Shown piece by piece: positions 5,152-11,341 of a DNA stretch of 11,354 bases (position 1 is its first letter; every line of letters begins with the position of its first letter). The notes below the pieces were generated by a model, which was given only the letters and a program-made list of their open reading frames with translations, made no database searches and was not told where the DNA came from. Source of the stretch: Candidatus Methanocomedens sp. (lineage in GTDB: Archaea > Halobacteriota > Methanosarcinia > Methanosarcinales > Methanocomedenaceae). The stretch covers positions 1 through 11,354 of the forward strand of contig PYCK01000037.1 of assembly GCA_009649835.1 (NCBI GenBank), read 5' to 3'. The translations under genes and the position numbers were made by a program.

Positions 5152-6888
5152 ATGGAAAAACATGAAAAAAAAGTAATTTTCGCAATCGCAGTTATTAGTG
5201 TCCTTTTTTTACTTTTAATTATCTTTATGGGAATAAAAACCCACAATGATGTATGTGAAGTTGCAAAGCAGGAATTCAGTAAACAACAATTGCTCCTTGC
5301 CGAACAGTTTTCAACTGGTGTAGAGGAATTCCTGAATGAAAAAGTTGAATTAACAGAATCAATAGCCAGAAACCATGCAAATGCTTCACCTGAGGAATTC
5401 CAGGCATTATTTATTGATATCTACGAAGGTAGCACAGGTTATTATGCCCTGGAGTACATCAATGCCAGTGGTGTGGTTGTTGCAGGTTATCCTGAAGAGA
5501 ATGTTCCTATTGGATATAACCTGTATGAAAATAACAGGGAATATCCAATTGAACATGCCAGGGACACCAGGGATACATATTGTACGAATCCGGTTGGTCT
5601 TTTTGAAGATGGTCTTGGTTCGTTTATCTGGATCCCGATCTTTGATGGAGAGGAGCATAAAGGAACCATACTGGGGATAATACAGATGTCTACACTGGCA
5701 GAAAAATATCTCGAACCTTACGATTCTTCCGGTTATGTATATCTTGTTGACAGGAACACACAGGTATTGTATGATGGGTCCGGGCAATATACTGCAGGAG
5801 ATAATTATTTTGATATGCTTAATGAATCAAATCCAAAATGGATGCACATCATAGAAGAACAGTTGAACGGGTCACAAGGAACTGCAGAATTTACCCTGAA
5901 TGGAAAAAACAATACTTCAGAAAACAAGATGATAGCATTCTCACCCATAGAGTGGCGGCGGCGGTTATGGTCAGTGGCGGTCGTTAGCCCTGCAACTGAA
6001 GTTGAAGAAATTACACATCCGGCATTATTGAAGCATACAGTTCTCGTATTATTCTCTGCCAGCATCACCTTGCTGGGTGGATTCTCACTTATCCTGCTGC
6101 TTACAAGCTGGAACAGATCCCTGAAAGTTGAAGTTCACAATAAAACCTATGAACTCAAGCAGTCCAATGAATTCCTGGAAAAGGCAAACCAGAAGCTTAA
6201 GGAACTGGATGGACTGAAATCAGATTTTGTTTCCATGGTTTCGCATGAACTCAAAATGCCCCTTGCTGCCATAAAGACTTCAACCGAACTGTTGAAAGAT
6301 GCTGACGAGAACGAATTGATCGATAAAGATGAATTGATTGAAAAGATACTTCGAAATGTTGACCGCCAGACACGTATGGTCAATGACCAGCTGGATCTTT
6401 CCCAGATCGAATCAGGTATGATGAACTTCAAGAAAGAAGAGGTAGATCTACATGAAGTTATCAGTACATCTATCGAGACTGTTGAGAAAACCGCCTATGA
6501 CCTGGGAATAGGTATTTACACATCCATTCCCGAACACCTGCCCGGCTTTACTGGAAATAAGGATGCCCTTGTATCCGTATTTGTAAACCTGTTGAACAAT
6601 TCCCTGAAATTCACTCCATGGGGGGGCAGGATCGATATTGACATCGTGGAACTTGACCAGTATATACAGGCCACTGTAAAAGATAATGGAATTGGACTGG
6701 GAACTGATGATATTGAAAAAATATTTGAAAAATTCTATCGCGTGGGTAATGATATATACAACAATACCAAAGGGACAGGCCTGGGTCTTACCATCGCAAA
6801 AGGGATTGTTGAAGGGCATGGAGGTACAATCGAGGTAGAAAGCAAGGAAGGCAAAGGTATAACATTTACCTTCACAATAAAAAAGTAG
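5152..6888 (+). CDS. Membrane sensor histidine kinase with extracytoplasmic double-Cache domain
   Basis: This is a 578-residue sensor kinase. Membrane helix 1 (about 9-27) is followed by an external sensor region of about 265 residues. That region reads as two Cache/PAS-like lobes: about 95-188, including IDIYEG..GYYALEYINASG, and about 194-285, including SGYVYLVDRNTQVLYDG and ending RLWSVAVVSP. Membrane helix 2 is at about 296-318. A charged coiled-coil-like linker (320-356) follows directly, with no recognisable HAMP. The HisKA box SHELKMP has phosphoacceptor His365, with KM where RT is usual. The ATPase domain has the N box NLLNNSLKF (479-487), G1 DNGIGL (511-516), F box FEKFYR (525-530) and G2 GTGLGL (541-546), so it looks catalytically complete. 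The ligand is unknown; Cache domains usually sense small metabolites. No receiver-domain gene lies nearby, so the partner is elsewhere. A weak AAGGAAG (5131-5137) precedes the ATG at a long spacing. The stop is TAG. Confidence 0.93.
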   Translation: MEKHEKKVIFAIAVISVLFLLLIIFMGIKTHNDVCEVAKQEFSKQQLLLAEQFSTGVEEFLNEKVELTESIARNHANASPEEFQALFIDIYEGSTGYYALEYINASGVVVAGYPEENVPIGYNLYENNREYPIEHARDTRDTYCTNPVGLFEDGLGSFIWIPIFDGEEHKGTILGIIQMSTLAEKYLEPYDSSGYVYLVDRNTQVLYDGSGQYTAGDNYFDMLNESNPKWMHIIEEQLNGSQGTAEFTLNGKNNTSENKMIAFSPIEWRRRLWSVAVVSPATEVEEITHPALLKHTVLVLFSASITLLGGFSLILLLTSWNRSLKVEVHNKTYELKQSNEFLEKANQKLKELDGLKSDFVSMVSHELKMPLAAIKTSTELLKDADENELIDKDELIEKILRNVDRQTRMVNDQLDLSQIESGMMNFKKEEVDLHEVISTSIETVEKTAYDLGIGIYTSIPEHLPGFTGNKDALVSVFVNLLNNSLKFTPWGGRIDIDIVELDQYIQATVKDNGIGLGTDDIEKIFEKFYRVGNDIYNNTKGTGLGLTIAKGIVEGHGGTIEVESKEGKGITFTFTIKK

Positions 6889-6892
6889 CAAT

Positions 6893-7102
6893 ATGATTGT
6901 ACATAAAGATGCTGAGGATTTCAATGAACTTGACAGGAAGATCGAGGAGGAAGCCCGGAAGAGGACTGATTCTGTCCTTGTCTGCCCCCAGTGCAATTCG
7001 ACAAACGTCACGTATTACATGGGTCTTAAGACCGGTGTCCAGTACCAGTGCAAGGAATGCGGCTATGTGGGTGCATTCATAATTGAAAGGGACAAAGAAT
7101 AG
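6893..7102 (+). CDS. Small zinc-ribbon protein downstream of the kinase
   Basis: This 69-residue protein has an acidic/basic helical N-terminus (about 6-24, DAEDFNELDRKIEEEARKR) followed by one zinc ribbon. CPQC at 31-34 and CKEC at 53-56 give four ligands (C31, C34, C53, C56), and the ribbon ends GYVGAFIIERD. The fold resembles the single zinc ribbons of TFIIS/TFB-like factors, but there is no DE dipeptide as in cleavage factors. I do not assign it to TFS, which is longer. It starts four bases after the kinase stop with no SD of its own, so it is probably translated by coupling. Co-transcription is likely, but a role in kinase output is only inference. The Cys codons and zinc spacing make it a real gene despite its size. 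Confidence 0.78.
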   Translation: MIVHKDAEDFNELDRKIEEEARKRTDSVLVCPQCNSTNVTYYMGLKTGVQYQCKECGYVGAFIIERDKE

Positions 7103-7103
7103 A

Positions 7104-7155
7104 ACCTGCGAGATAGGTGGGGCAGGTCATACAAAATAAATACAAAAGTTTTTTT
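7104..7155 (+). terminator. Possible terminator of the kinase/zinc-ribbon unit
   Basis: A six-base inverted repeat, ACCTGC (7104-7109) and GCAGGT (7122-7127), begins two bases after the stop. A run of seven T lies at 7149-7155. The T run is the element most like an archaeal termination signal. The AT-rich AAATAAATAC at 7135-7144 could instead be the TATA box of the next gene. Confidence 0.3.
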
Positions 7156-7195
7156 ACATAAAAGCCTTCAATAAAGGATGAGGAGATAAAACAAA

Positions 7196-7507
7196 ATGAA
7201 TGCAGAAATCGAAAAATGGGCTTCACAACAGGACTTACTTGCACTGCTATACTCACTGATCCTGACAGTAATATCCACTGCTGTTATCTGGATACTTGAT
7301 AAGTTCATGTTCAAGCACACTGATTTCAGTCCGCTGACCGAGTTCCAGTTCTATGGTGTTCTTTTTATCGTGGTTTTTGGCTTAATTGCGGGTCTTATGT
7401 TTTACAGGGAAAAGAAAGAGACTACAGAAGAAGTGAGTGAGTTCAGGACCAAGATGGACAAGAAAAAGCTGAAAAAAGCAAAAAAGGCAAAAGTCAGGTC
7501 CCGATAA
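7196..7507 (+). CDS. Small two-helix membrane protein with lysine-rich tail (unknown function)
   Basis: I do not recognise this 103-residue protein. It has two hydrophobic segments (about 14-35 and 50-70) joined by a short loop containing KFMFKHTDFSPL. A strongly charged cytoplasmic-type tail (71-103) follows, with a lysine cluster, KKKLKKAKKAKVRSR, at its end. The positive-inside rule predicts both termini in the cytoplasm. The tail could touch nucleic acid, ribosomes or acidic lipid head groups; that is inference. A good SD (GGAG at 7182-7185) precedes the ATG at 7196. A possible TATA (AAATAAATAC, 7135-7144) suggests its own promoter. It converges on the RPA gene with only five bases between the two stop codons. 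Confidence 0.72.
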   Translation: MNAEIEKWASQQDLLALLYSLILTVISTAVIWILDKFMFKHTDFSPLTEFQFYGVLFIVVFGLIAGLMFYREKKETTEEVSEFRTKMDKKKLKKAKKAKVRSR

Positions 7508-7512
7508 ATCTT

Positions 7513-8640
7513 TTATTTTTCAAGTATTGTTATTGTACTTCTCTCACCCACACTCAATTCCACTTCGTCATTCCATCCTGACTTAGCATAGCAGTCGGTC
7601 GCCTGCAGTTTAGTCCCGATGTCTATCTCATGTATGATCTCGGTCTGCTTATCCCAGAGTGCAGCCTTTATCCTGCCTGAATCATCTGATAAGTGGATGT
7701 TCACTACCTTGCCGGTTGAGCCGTCCTTGCGCTGGAATTCCCTCAGTTCATCAAGCCCTGTAACATATCCTATAATGCTGTATGACTCATTGATCTCGAT
7801 ATCACCAATGAGGGTGATCTTCTCACTGAACTCCACCTGCTTACTGGTCTTTTTTATTGAGCTGTTATTTCCCAGGTTGATCTCTACCTGGTTGTTGAAG
7901 GAATTCTCTTTTGAATAGCCTCCGGTTATTTCTATGGTGTCACCCGGGTTCAACTGTTCGATATGTTCCACATTTTCATCCCATAACGTGAGCCTGATCT
8001 TACCTGTGGGGTCGCCCAGTGTCAGGTTCCTGACCTTGCCAGTAGAATTATCCTTTCGCTGGAATGTCCTGGTATCTGCAATGTCCAGTATCTTTCCTAC
8101 CAGGTGTATATCGCTCATACCCGCTTTTATCTCCTCGATACGGTAGGGTTTGGTCCTGACCTCAATCTCTTCATTCATGGCCACTTTATCCACACTGCCG
8201 CCCCTGCCAACACTGACCTCAAGACCATTACGCCCCTCCCTGACAAAACCGGATACCTGGACTGCATCCCCAAACACGATCTCTCCTACCTGTACCAGGT
8301 CAGCAGCACTTTCCCATAGCACGACCCTGATAGAACCAGTTTCATCCGCAACTGTCAGGTTGGCAACACTGCCTGTGGAACCGTCCTCACGACTGAATTC
8401 CCTGGCATCTGAACACGCCACGATCTTGCCCACTATCGAAACATTAGACTTATCAAGTGTTACCTGTCCTATCTTTACCTTATCATCGTACTCGCCCATA
8501 TCATAGATCACAAGGGTTGCAAGAGTTTTATCATCAGGAAGGCCGCCCAGGAGGTGTTTCTTTTCTTCCATCCGGGCAAGGAAATCTTCCATACTCATGC
8601 GGTCTTTTACTTTCTCATATATTTCTGTTATTTCATCCAT
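7513..8640 (-). CDS. Archaeal replication protein A (single-stranded DNA-binding protein, three OB folds)
   Basis: This 375-residue protein binds single-stranded DNA in replication, repair and recombination. An alpha-helical N-terminal segment of about 55 residues (DEITEIYEKVKDRMSMEDFL) precedes three homologous OB folds at about 65-150, 175-265 and 284-373. Each carries the repeated core with REF/RTF-x-R-x-D-x-STG, then a NLTVAD-, NLTLGD- or NIHLSD-like strand, and VVLWE, LTLWD or AALWD. No zinc-finger cysteines are present (only scattered single Cys), unlike two-OB archaeal RPAs with a C-terminal zinc site. The ATG at 8638-8640 (minus strand) is preceded by GGGGAT, a good SD. A TTAAAT around 8678-8683 could be the TATA box. 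It is divergent from the FKBP gene. Methanosarcina species carry several RPAs with different OB counts, so other paralogues are likely in this genome. Confidence 0.92.
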   Translation of the reverse strand: MDEITEIYEKVKDRMSMEDFLARMEEKKHLLGGLPDDKTLATLVIYDMGEYDDKVKIGQVTLDKSNVSIVGKIVACSDAREFSREDGSTGSVANLTVADETGSIRVVLWESAADLVQVGEIVFGDAVQVSGFVREGRNGLEVSVGRGGSVDKVAMNEEIEVRTKPYRIEEIKAGMSDIHLVGKILDIADTRTFQRKDNSTGKVRNLTLGDPTGKIRLTLWDENVEHIEQLNPGDTIEITGGYSKENSFNNQVEINLGNNSSIKKTSKQVEFSEKITLIGDIEINESYSIIGYVTGLDELREFQRKDGSTGKVVNIHLSDDSGRIKAALWDKQTEIIHEIDIGTKLQATDCYAKSGWNDEVELSVGERSTITILEK

Positions 8641-8676
8641 AGCTATCCCCGGCTGAAAGATTTATTGGAATGAATT

Positions 8677-8684
8677 GATTTAAG
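8677..8684 (-). promoter_or_regulatory. Possible TATA element for RPA
   Basis: On the minus strand, CTTAAATC lies about 40 bases before the RPA ATG. This places the predicted transcript start near 8655, just upstream of the GGGGAT ribosome site. The 149-base divergent region 8641-8789 also holds the FKBP promoter. Confidence 0.3.
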
Positions 8685-8724
8685 ACTTTTCTATCGGCCA
8701 TTTATGTCGTCAATTGTTGTAAAC

Positions 8725-8732
8725 TTTTATGA
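8725..8732 (+). promoter_or_regulatory. Possible TATA element for the FKBP gene
   Basis: TTTTATGAT predicts a transcript start near 8753. That lies downstream of the in-frame ATG at 8739, so it supports the later start at 8790, which would have a leader of roughly 37 bases. Confidence 0.35.
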
Positions 8733-8789
8733 TACGGCATGGAAATGTTTTTTACCAATCCCGTTATCTTAGACCCCGGTGTAATTATC

Positions 8790-9536
8790 ATGACGATCAA
8801 TGAAGGAGATTTTATTAAAATATCATACACAGGTAAATTAGAGGACGGTACTATCTTCGATACTACAAATGAAGAGGTGGCAAAGGTCCATAATATATTT
8901 AATTCCAATGGCAGGTATGGTGGCGATGTGATCATTATTGGTGTGAACCAGATGATCTCCGGTCTTGAGGAAGACATAAAAGAACATGAAGCAGGCTATG
9001 AAGGAACGGTTTCCATCCCTCCGGAAAAAGCTTTTGGTGTACACCTTTCCAAGCTGATAAGGGATTTACCTCTTAAACGTTTTGAACAAAAACCACAGGT
9101 AGGGATGATGGTTCAATACGAAGGCAAACAGGGTAAAGTGCTTAAGGTCATGGGACGCCATGCCAGATTGGATTTCAACAGCCCTATGGCAGGCCAGATA
9201 ATAACATATGATTACAAGATCGAAGCTGTGCTTGAGGACCTGAAGGAAAAAGCAGTTGGCCTTGGTGCACTTTATATGTCCCAGGAAATGGACATTGAGA
9301 TCGATGGTACTGTTGCCAGGGTCAATGTGCCACTGGAGTTTAATTATTCACAGCATTGGTTGAACACTAAAGCACAACTGGCACTGGACATGTTGAAATA
9401 TACTGAACTGACAGAAGTGTTATATGTTGAGACTTATACAGAAGAACTGGTGAAGCCTGATTCTGAAGAAGAGGAGCAATCAGAAGCTGAAGAATCTGAT
9501 GAATCCGAATCAGATGAACCGGAAGACTCAGAATAA
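8790..9536 (+). CDS. FKBP-type peptidyl-prolyl cis-trans isomerase, long archaeal (SlyD-like) type
   Basis: This 248-residue cytoplasmic folding helper catalyses cis-trans isomerisation of X-Pro bonds. The FKBP core is split. GDFIKISYTGKLEDGTIFDT (6-25) and residues up to about 85 form the first part, including IIIGVNQMISGLEEDI and VSIPPEKAFG. DFNSPMAGQIITYDYKI (128-144) closes the fold. Between them, residues about 86-127 form the insert-in-flap chaperone domain typical of SlyD-type FKBPs. A further C-terminal domain (about 150-222) is typical of long archaeal FKBPs, followed by an acidic Ser/Glu/Asp tail (224-248). I prefer the ATG at 8790 over 8739: the conserved core starts right after it, GGTG at 8778-8781 is a well-placed SD, and the upstream ATG probably precedes the transcript start. 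No SlyD-type histidine-rich metal tail is present. Confidence 0.9.
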   Translation: MTINEGDFIKISYTGKLEDGTIFDTTNEEVAKVHNIFNSNGRYGGDVIIIGVNQMISGLEEDIKEHEAGYEGTVSIPPEKAFGVHLSKLIRDLPLKRFEQKPQVGMMVQYEGKQGKVLKVMGRHARLDFNSPMAGQIITYDYKIEAVLEDLKEKAVGLGALYMSQEMDIEIDGTVARVNVPLEFNYSQHWLNTKAQLALDMLKYTELTEVLYVETYTEELVKPDSEEEEQSEAEESDESESDEPEDSE

Positions 9537-9547
9537 TTAGAAGAACC

Positions 9548-9568
9548 TGGAGAGGAGTAATCCCTCTC
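9548..9568 (+). terminator. GC-rich hairpin after the FKBP gene
   Basis: GGAGAGG (9548-9554) pairs perfectly with CCTCTCC (9562-9568) around a seven-base loop, starting 11 bases past the FKBP stop. No T run follows directly, so it may stabilise the 3' end of the mRNA rather than terminate transcription. Confidence 0.4.
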
Positions 9569-9571
9569 CTA

Positions 9572-9582
9572 CAATTATATTT
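9572..9582 (+). promoter_or_regulatory. TATA box of the tRNA-Ser gene
   Basis: AATTATATTTG is centred about 27 bases before the 5' end of the tRNA, the classic archaeal TATA-to-start distance for stable RNA genes. Confidence 0.7.
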
Positions 9583-9603
9583 GATCCAACCTGAAACCAC
9601 GTT

Positions 9604-9688
9604 GCTGAGGTAGCCAAGCGGACCACGGCGCCGGTCTTGAAAACCGGTGGTGCACTGCGCCACGGGAGTTCGAATCTCTCCCTCAGCG
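9604..9688 (+). tRNA. tRNA-Ser, anticodon UGA
   Basis: The 85-base cloverleaf folds fully. Acceptor GCTGAGG (9604-9610) pairs with CCTCAGC (9681-9687), and the discriminator is G9688. The D stem is GCC/GGC (9613-9615 with 9627-9629). The anticodon stem CCGGT/ACCGG encloses the loop CTTGAAA, with TGA at 9638-9640. A long variable arm (GGTGC with GCGCC, 9649-9661) marks a class II tRNA. The T arm is GGGAG-TTCGAAT-CTCTC (9664-9680). The long variable arm plus the anticodon identifies serine, reading UCA and probably other UCN codons. CCA is not encoded. There is no intron. Confidence 0.97.
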
Positions 9689-9700
9689 TCTTTCTTTTTT
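9689..9700 (+). terminator. T-rich terminator of the tRNA
   Basis: TCTTTCTTTTTT directly follows the discriminator base. A T tract without a separate hairpin is a typical archaeal stop signal for stable RNA genes. Confidence 0.6.
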
Positions 9701-9801
9701 GGGAGTATTGTTCTGGTTATTTGTCTTTTTCTATTATGCTTCAAGGCACGTTTGTCACGGCCCCCTAACACCGCTATTATGGTTTGTGCAAGAACAAAAC
9801 A

Positions 9802-11088
9802 CTAATCAAGAAGCCACTTACACAGAGAAACATATCTGACGTTCTTCCCGGAAACAATTTCAACCGCCTCATAATCCCATGTAATGATCAGCAGATTATC
9901 GCATTTTAGTTCCTCTGAACCTTGCAGGAGAGCTTTTACTTCACGCTCTTTCGTCACAAAATCATCAAGTGTGTAACATACCTGTATAAGTTCAGAGACC
10001 TTTTTCCCCTCCTTAATGATAAAATCAATTTCCCTGCCAGATGTAGACTTATAGTAAAACAGATCTCCTTTACTTCTTCTTTTCAGTTCAATAAAAACAA
10101 TGTTTTCAATAAGCCTCCCATAGTCCTGTATACCTTGCAGGGACAGTAGTCCATTATCGACAAGATATATCTTTGATATACTTGATTCTATATTTTTGTA
10201 AGAATAAGAGAACCTCTTGAGTGGAAAAACAATAAATGAATCTTCAAAATAACCGAAATAAGTATACAGCGTATTCTTGCTTACCTTATGGCCTTGCGAT
10301 TTAAGGAAATTATAGAATTTATGGATTGAAAATTCCTTTGAATTGAATATAGCATTAAGGAAGAGTTTCAGCATCTTTATGTTTTTCACATCATACCTTT
10401 CAACAATGTCCCTGAATATTGTCACATCTACTATCTCACTCAATATCCGGTCCCACTCTTCCCTGTAACGCACTGTTTCAGGAAACCCGCCGTATCTGAC
10501 ATAATCTTCCAGTTTTTGGATTATTTCCCCCATTTGCGCTGATGAAAGATATTCTTCATACTCGAGTTTGCCTGCTTTTAAGACTTCGGCAAAAGAGAAG
10601 GGATATACATTGTATGTCAGGCTTCTTCCCCTCATGCTTGTGGCGATTTCTTTACTCATGAGCCTGGATGATGAACCAGTGACAAACACATTGACATTTT
10701 CCATATCAACAAGTGTCCTTACAAATCGTTCCCAATCAGGGATTACCTGTATCTCATCAAGAAATACCCAGGTTTTTTCATTCCTGTCAGGATAAATCTC
10801 AAAAAATACTTCGAGAAGTGTGTTCAGGTCTTGTGACACTGCACCCACCAGTCTTGAATCTTCAAAGTTCACATACAATATACTGTTTTTATCCTCTTTA
10901 CGCGCTAAAAGCTCTTTGATTCCCAGATACATGAGATATGTCTTACCTGACCTTCTGGGACCTGAAAGAACAACAGCTCTGTCCAATGGGATGTCAAGAG
11001 GATAGTGTATATCCCTCTGTACAATGTCGGGATATCGCCTTTTCTGGAAATCTTTAATTATGTTTCCCCAGAGTGTCTTTGAGATCAT
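9802..11088 (-). CDS. AAA-type ATPase with DUF4143-like C-terminal domain
   Basis: This 428-residue protein belongs to the AAA_14/DUF4143 group of stand-alone ATPases, common in archaea and bacteria and of unclear function. Walker A is GPRRSGKT (43-50), Walker B is WVFLDEIQ (107-114, D111/E112), and a sensor-1-like VTGSSSRL (136-143) follows. Next comes YPFSFAEVL (161-169), typical of the family. The C-terminal half has a winged-helix-like stretch (about 250-290). After it comes a PD-(D/E)xK-like arrangement: E334 in FIELKRR, D355 in GREIDFII, and Q369 in ELIQV. Nuclease activity is possible but unproven. No SD precedes the ATG. The promoter lies in a 21-bp inverted repeat touching the start codon. 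It ends in TAG, and its coding sequence looks more AT-rich by eye than the genes left of the tRNA. It has no operon partner in the window, so a toxin-antitoxin or defence role cannot be claimed. Confidence 0.9.
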   Translation of the reverse strand: MISKTLWGNIIKDFQKRRYPDIVQRDIHYPLDIPLDRAVVLSGPRRSGKTYLMYLGIKELLARKEDKNSILYVNFEDSRLVGAVSQDLNTLLEVFFEIYPDRNEKTWVFLDEIQVIPDWERFVRTLVDMENVNVFVTGSSSRLMSKEIATSMRGRSLTYNVYPFSFAEVLKAGKLEYEEYLSSAQMGEIIQKLEDYVRYGGFPETVRYREEWDRILSEIVDVTIFRDIVERYDVKNIKMLKLFLNAIFNSKEFSIHKFYNFLKSQGHKVSKNTLYTYFGYFEDSFIVFPLKRFSYSYKNIESSISKIYLVDNGLLSLQGIQDYGRLIENIVFIELKRRSKGDLFYYKSTSGREIDFIIKEGKKVSELIQVCYTLDDFVTKEREVKALLQGSEELKCDNLLIITWDYEAVEIVSGKNVRYVSLCKWLLD

Positions 11089-11141
11089 AGTATTATATAA
11101 GGGGAAATAATTAATAAAAGTTTCCCTTTATAAAATACTAT
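11087..11141. promoter_or_regulatory. 21-bp inverted repeat covering the ATPase promoter
   Basis: Arms 11087-11107 and 11121-11141 are reverse complements at 19 of 21 positions, around a 13-base AT-only loop except for one G. Each arm contains a TATA-like core (TTATATAA at 11093-11100, TTTATAAA at 11127-11134) next to a G/C patch. The distal TATA would start ATPase transcription near 11105 on the minus strand, inside the proximal arm. A dyad at this place is typical of an operator, possibly for autoregulation. Confidence 0.7.
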
Positions 11142-11161
11142 TGTACCTGGCCACCAGCATA

Positions 11162-11341
11162 TTATATCAATATCTGCACTGAACTGCCGCCGCTATCGGC
11201 GCAGCCTACTCTCAGTAGTGCCAAAATGAGGATTTCTGTAGTTTCAGCCAGTAATTCTTCCCCGTATCCCCTGTGCTGCCATTCCCTTGCCTGCGGTTTC
11301 GATATTGAAATTTCCAATGGGAGGAATCGGCAATCTCTTCC
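11162..11341 (-). pseudogene. Decayed fragment resembling the GNAT domain of Elp3
   Basis: Read on the minus strand, the frame 11341-11162 contains KPQAREWQHRGYGEELLAE (core at 11284-11261). This closely resembles the acetyltransferase signature near the C-terminus of the tRNA uridine-34 modification enzyme Elp3 (EWQHRGYGxxLLxEAE). The match stops after about 20 residues. The expected SGIGVREYYRKLGY-type ending is absent, and the frame then closes at TAA (11162-11164). Upstream, the same frame has stops at 11342-11344 and 11351-11353, at the window edge. A neighbouring frame holds LPIPPIGNF, possibly the part before a frameshift. There is no usable start codon with an SD. It is best read as a truncated, frameshifted remnant; chance resemblance is possible but unlikely for QHRGYG in context. 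Confidence 0.5.

Noticed and set aside
6448..7011. 187-codon minus-strand open frame opposite the kinase end and zinc ribbon
   Set aside because: It runs antisense to the intact HATPase motifs; its product shows no domain, and no SD or promoter was found.
6893..7102. Assignment of the zinc-ribbon gene as transcription factor S
   Set aside because: It has a single ribbon, is too short, and lacks the acidic DE tip of cleavage factors.
7103..7174. Read-through of the zinc-ribbon TAG as pyrrolysine
   Set aside because: The protein is complete before the stop, the downstream 23 codons show no domain, and TAG is used as a normal stop by several neighbours.
8739..8789. An earlier in-frame ATG extending the FKBP by 17 residues
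   Set aside because: The extension is outside the conserved fold, lies at or before the predicted transcript start, and the ATG at 8790 has a GGTG motif at ideal spacing.
9802..11088. Part of a defence or toxin-antitoxin module
   Set aside because: No partner gene of a known module lies beside it in the window. The ATPase family alone is not diagnostic.
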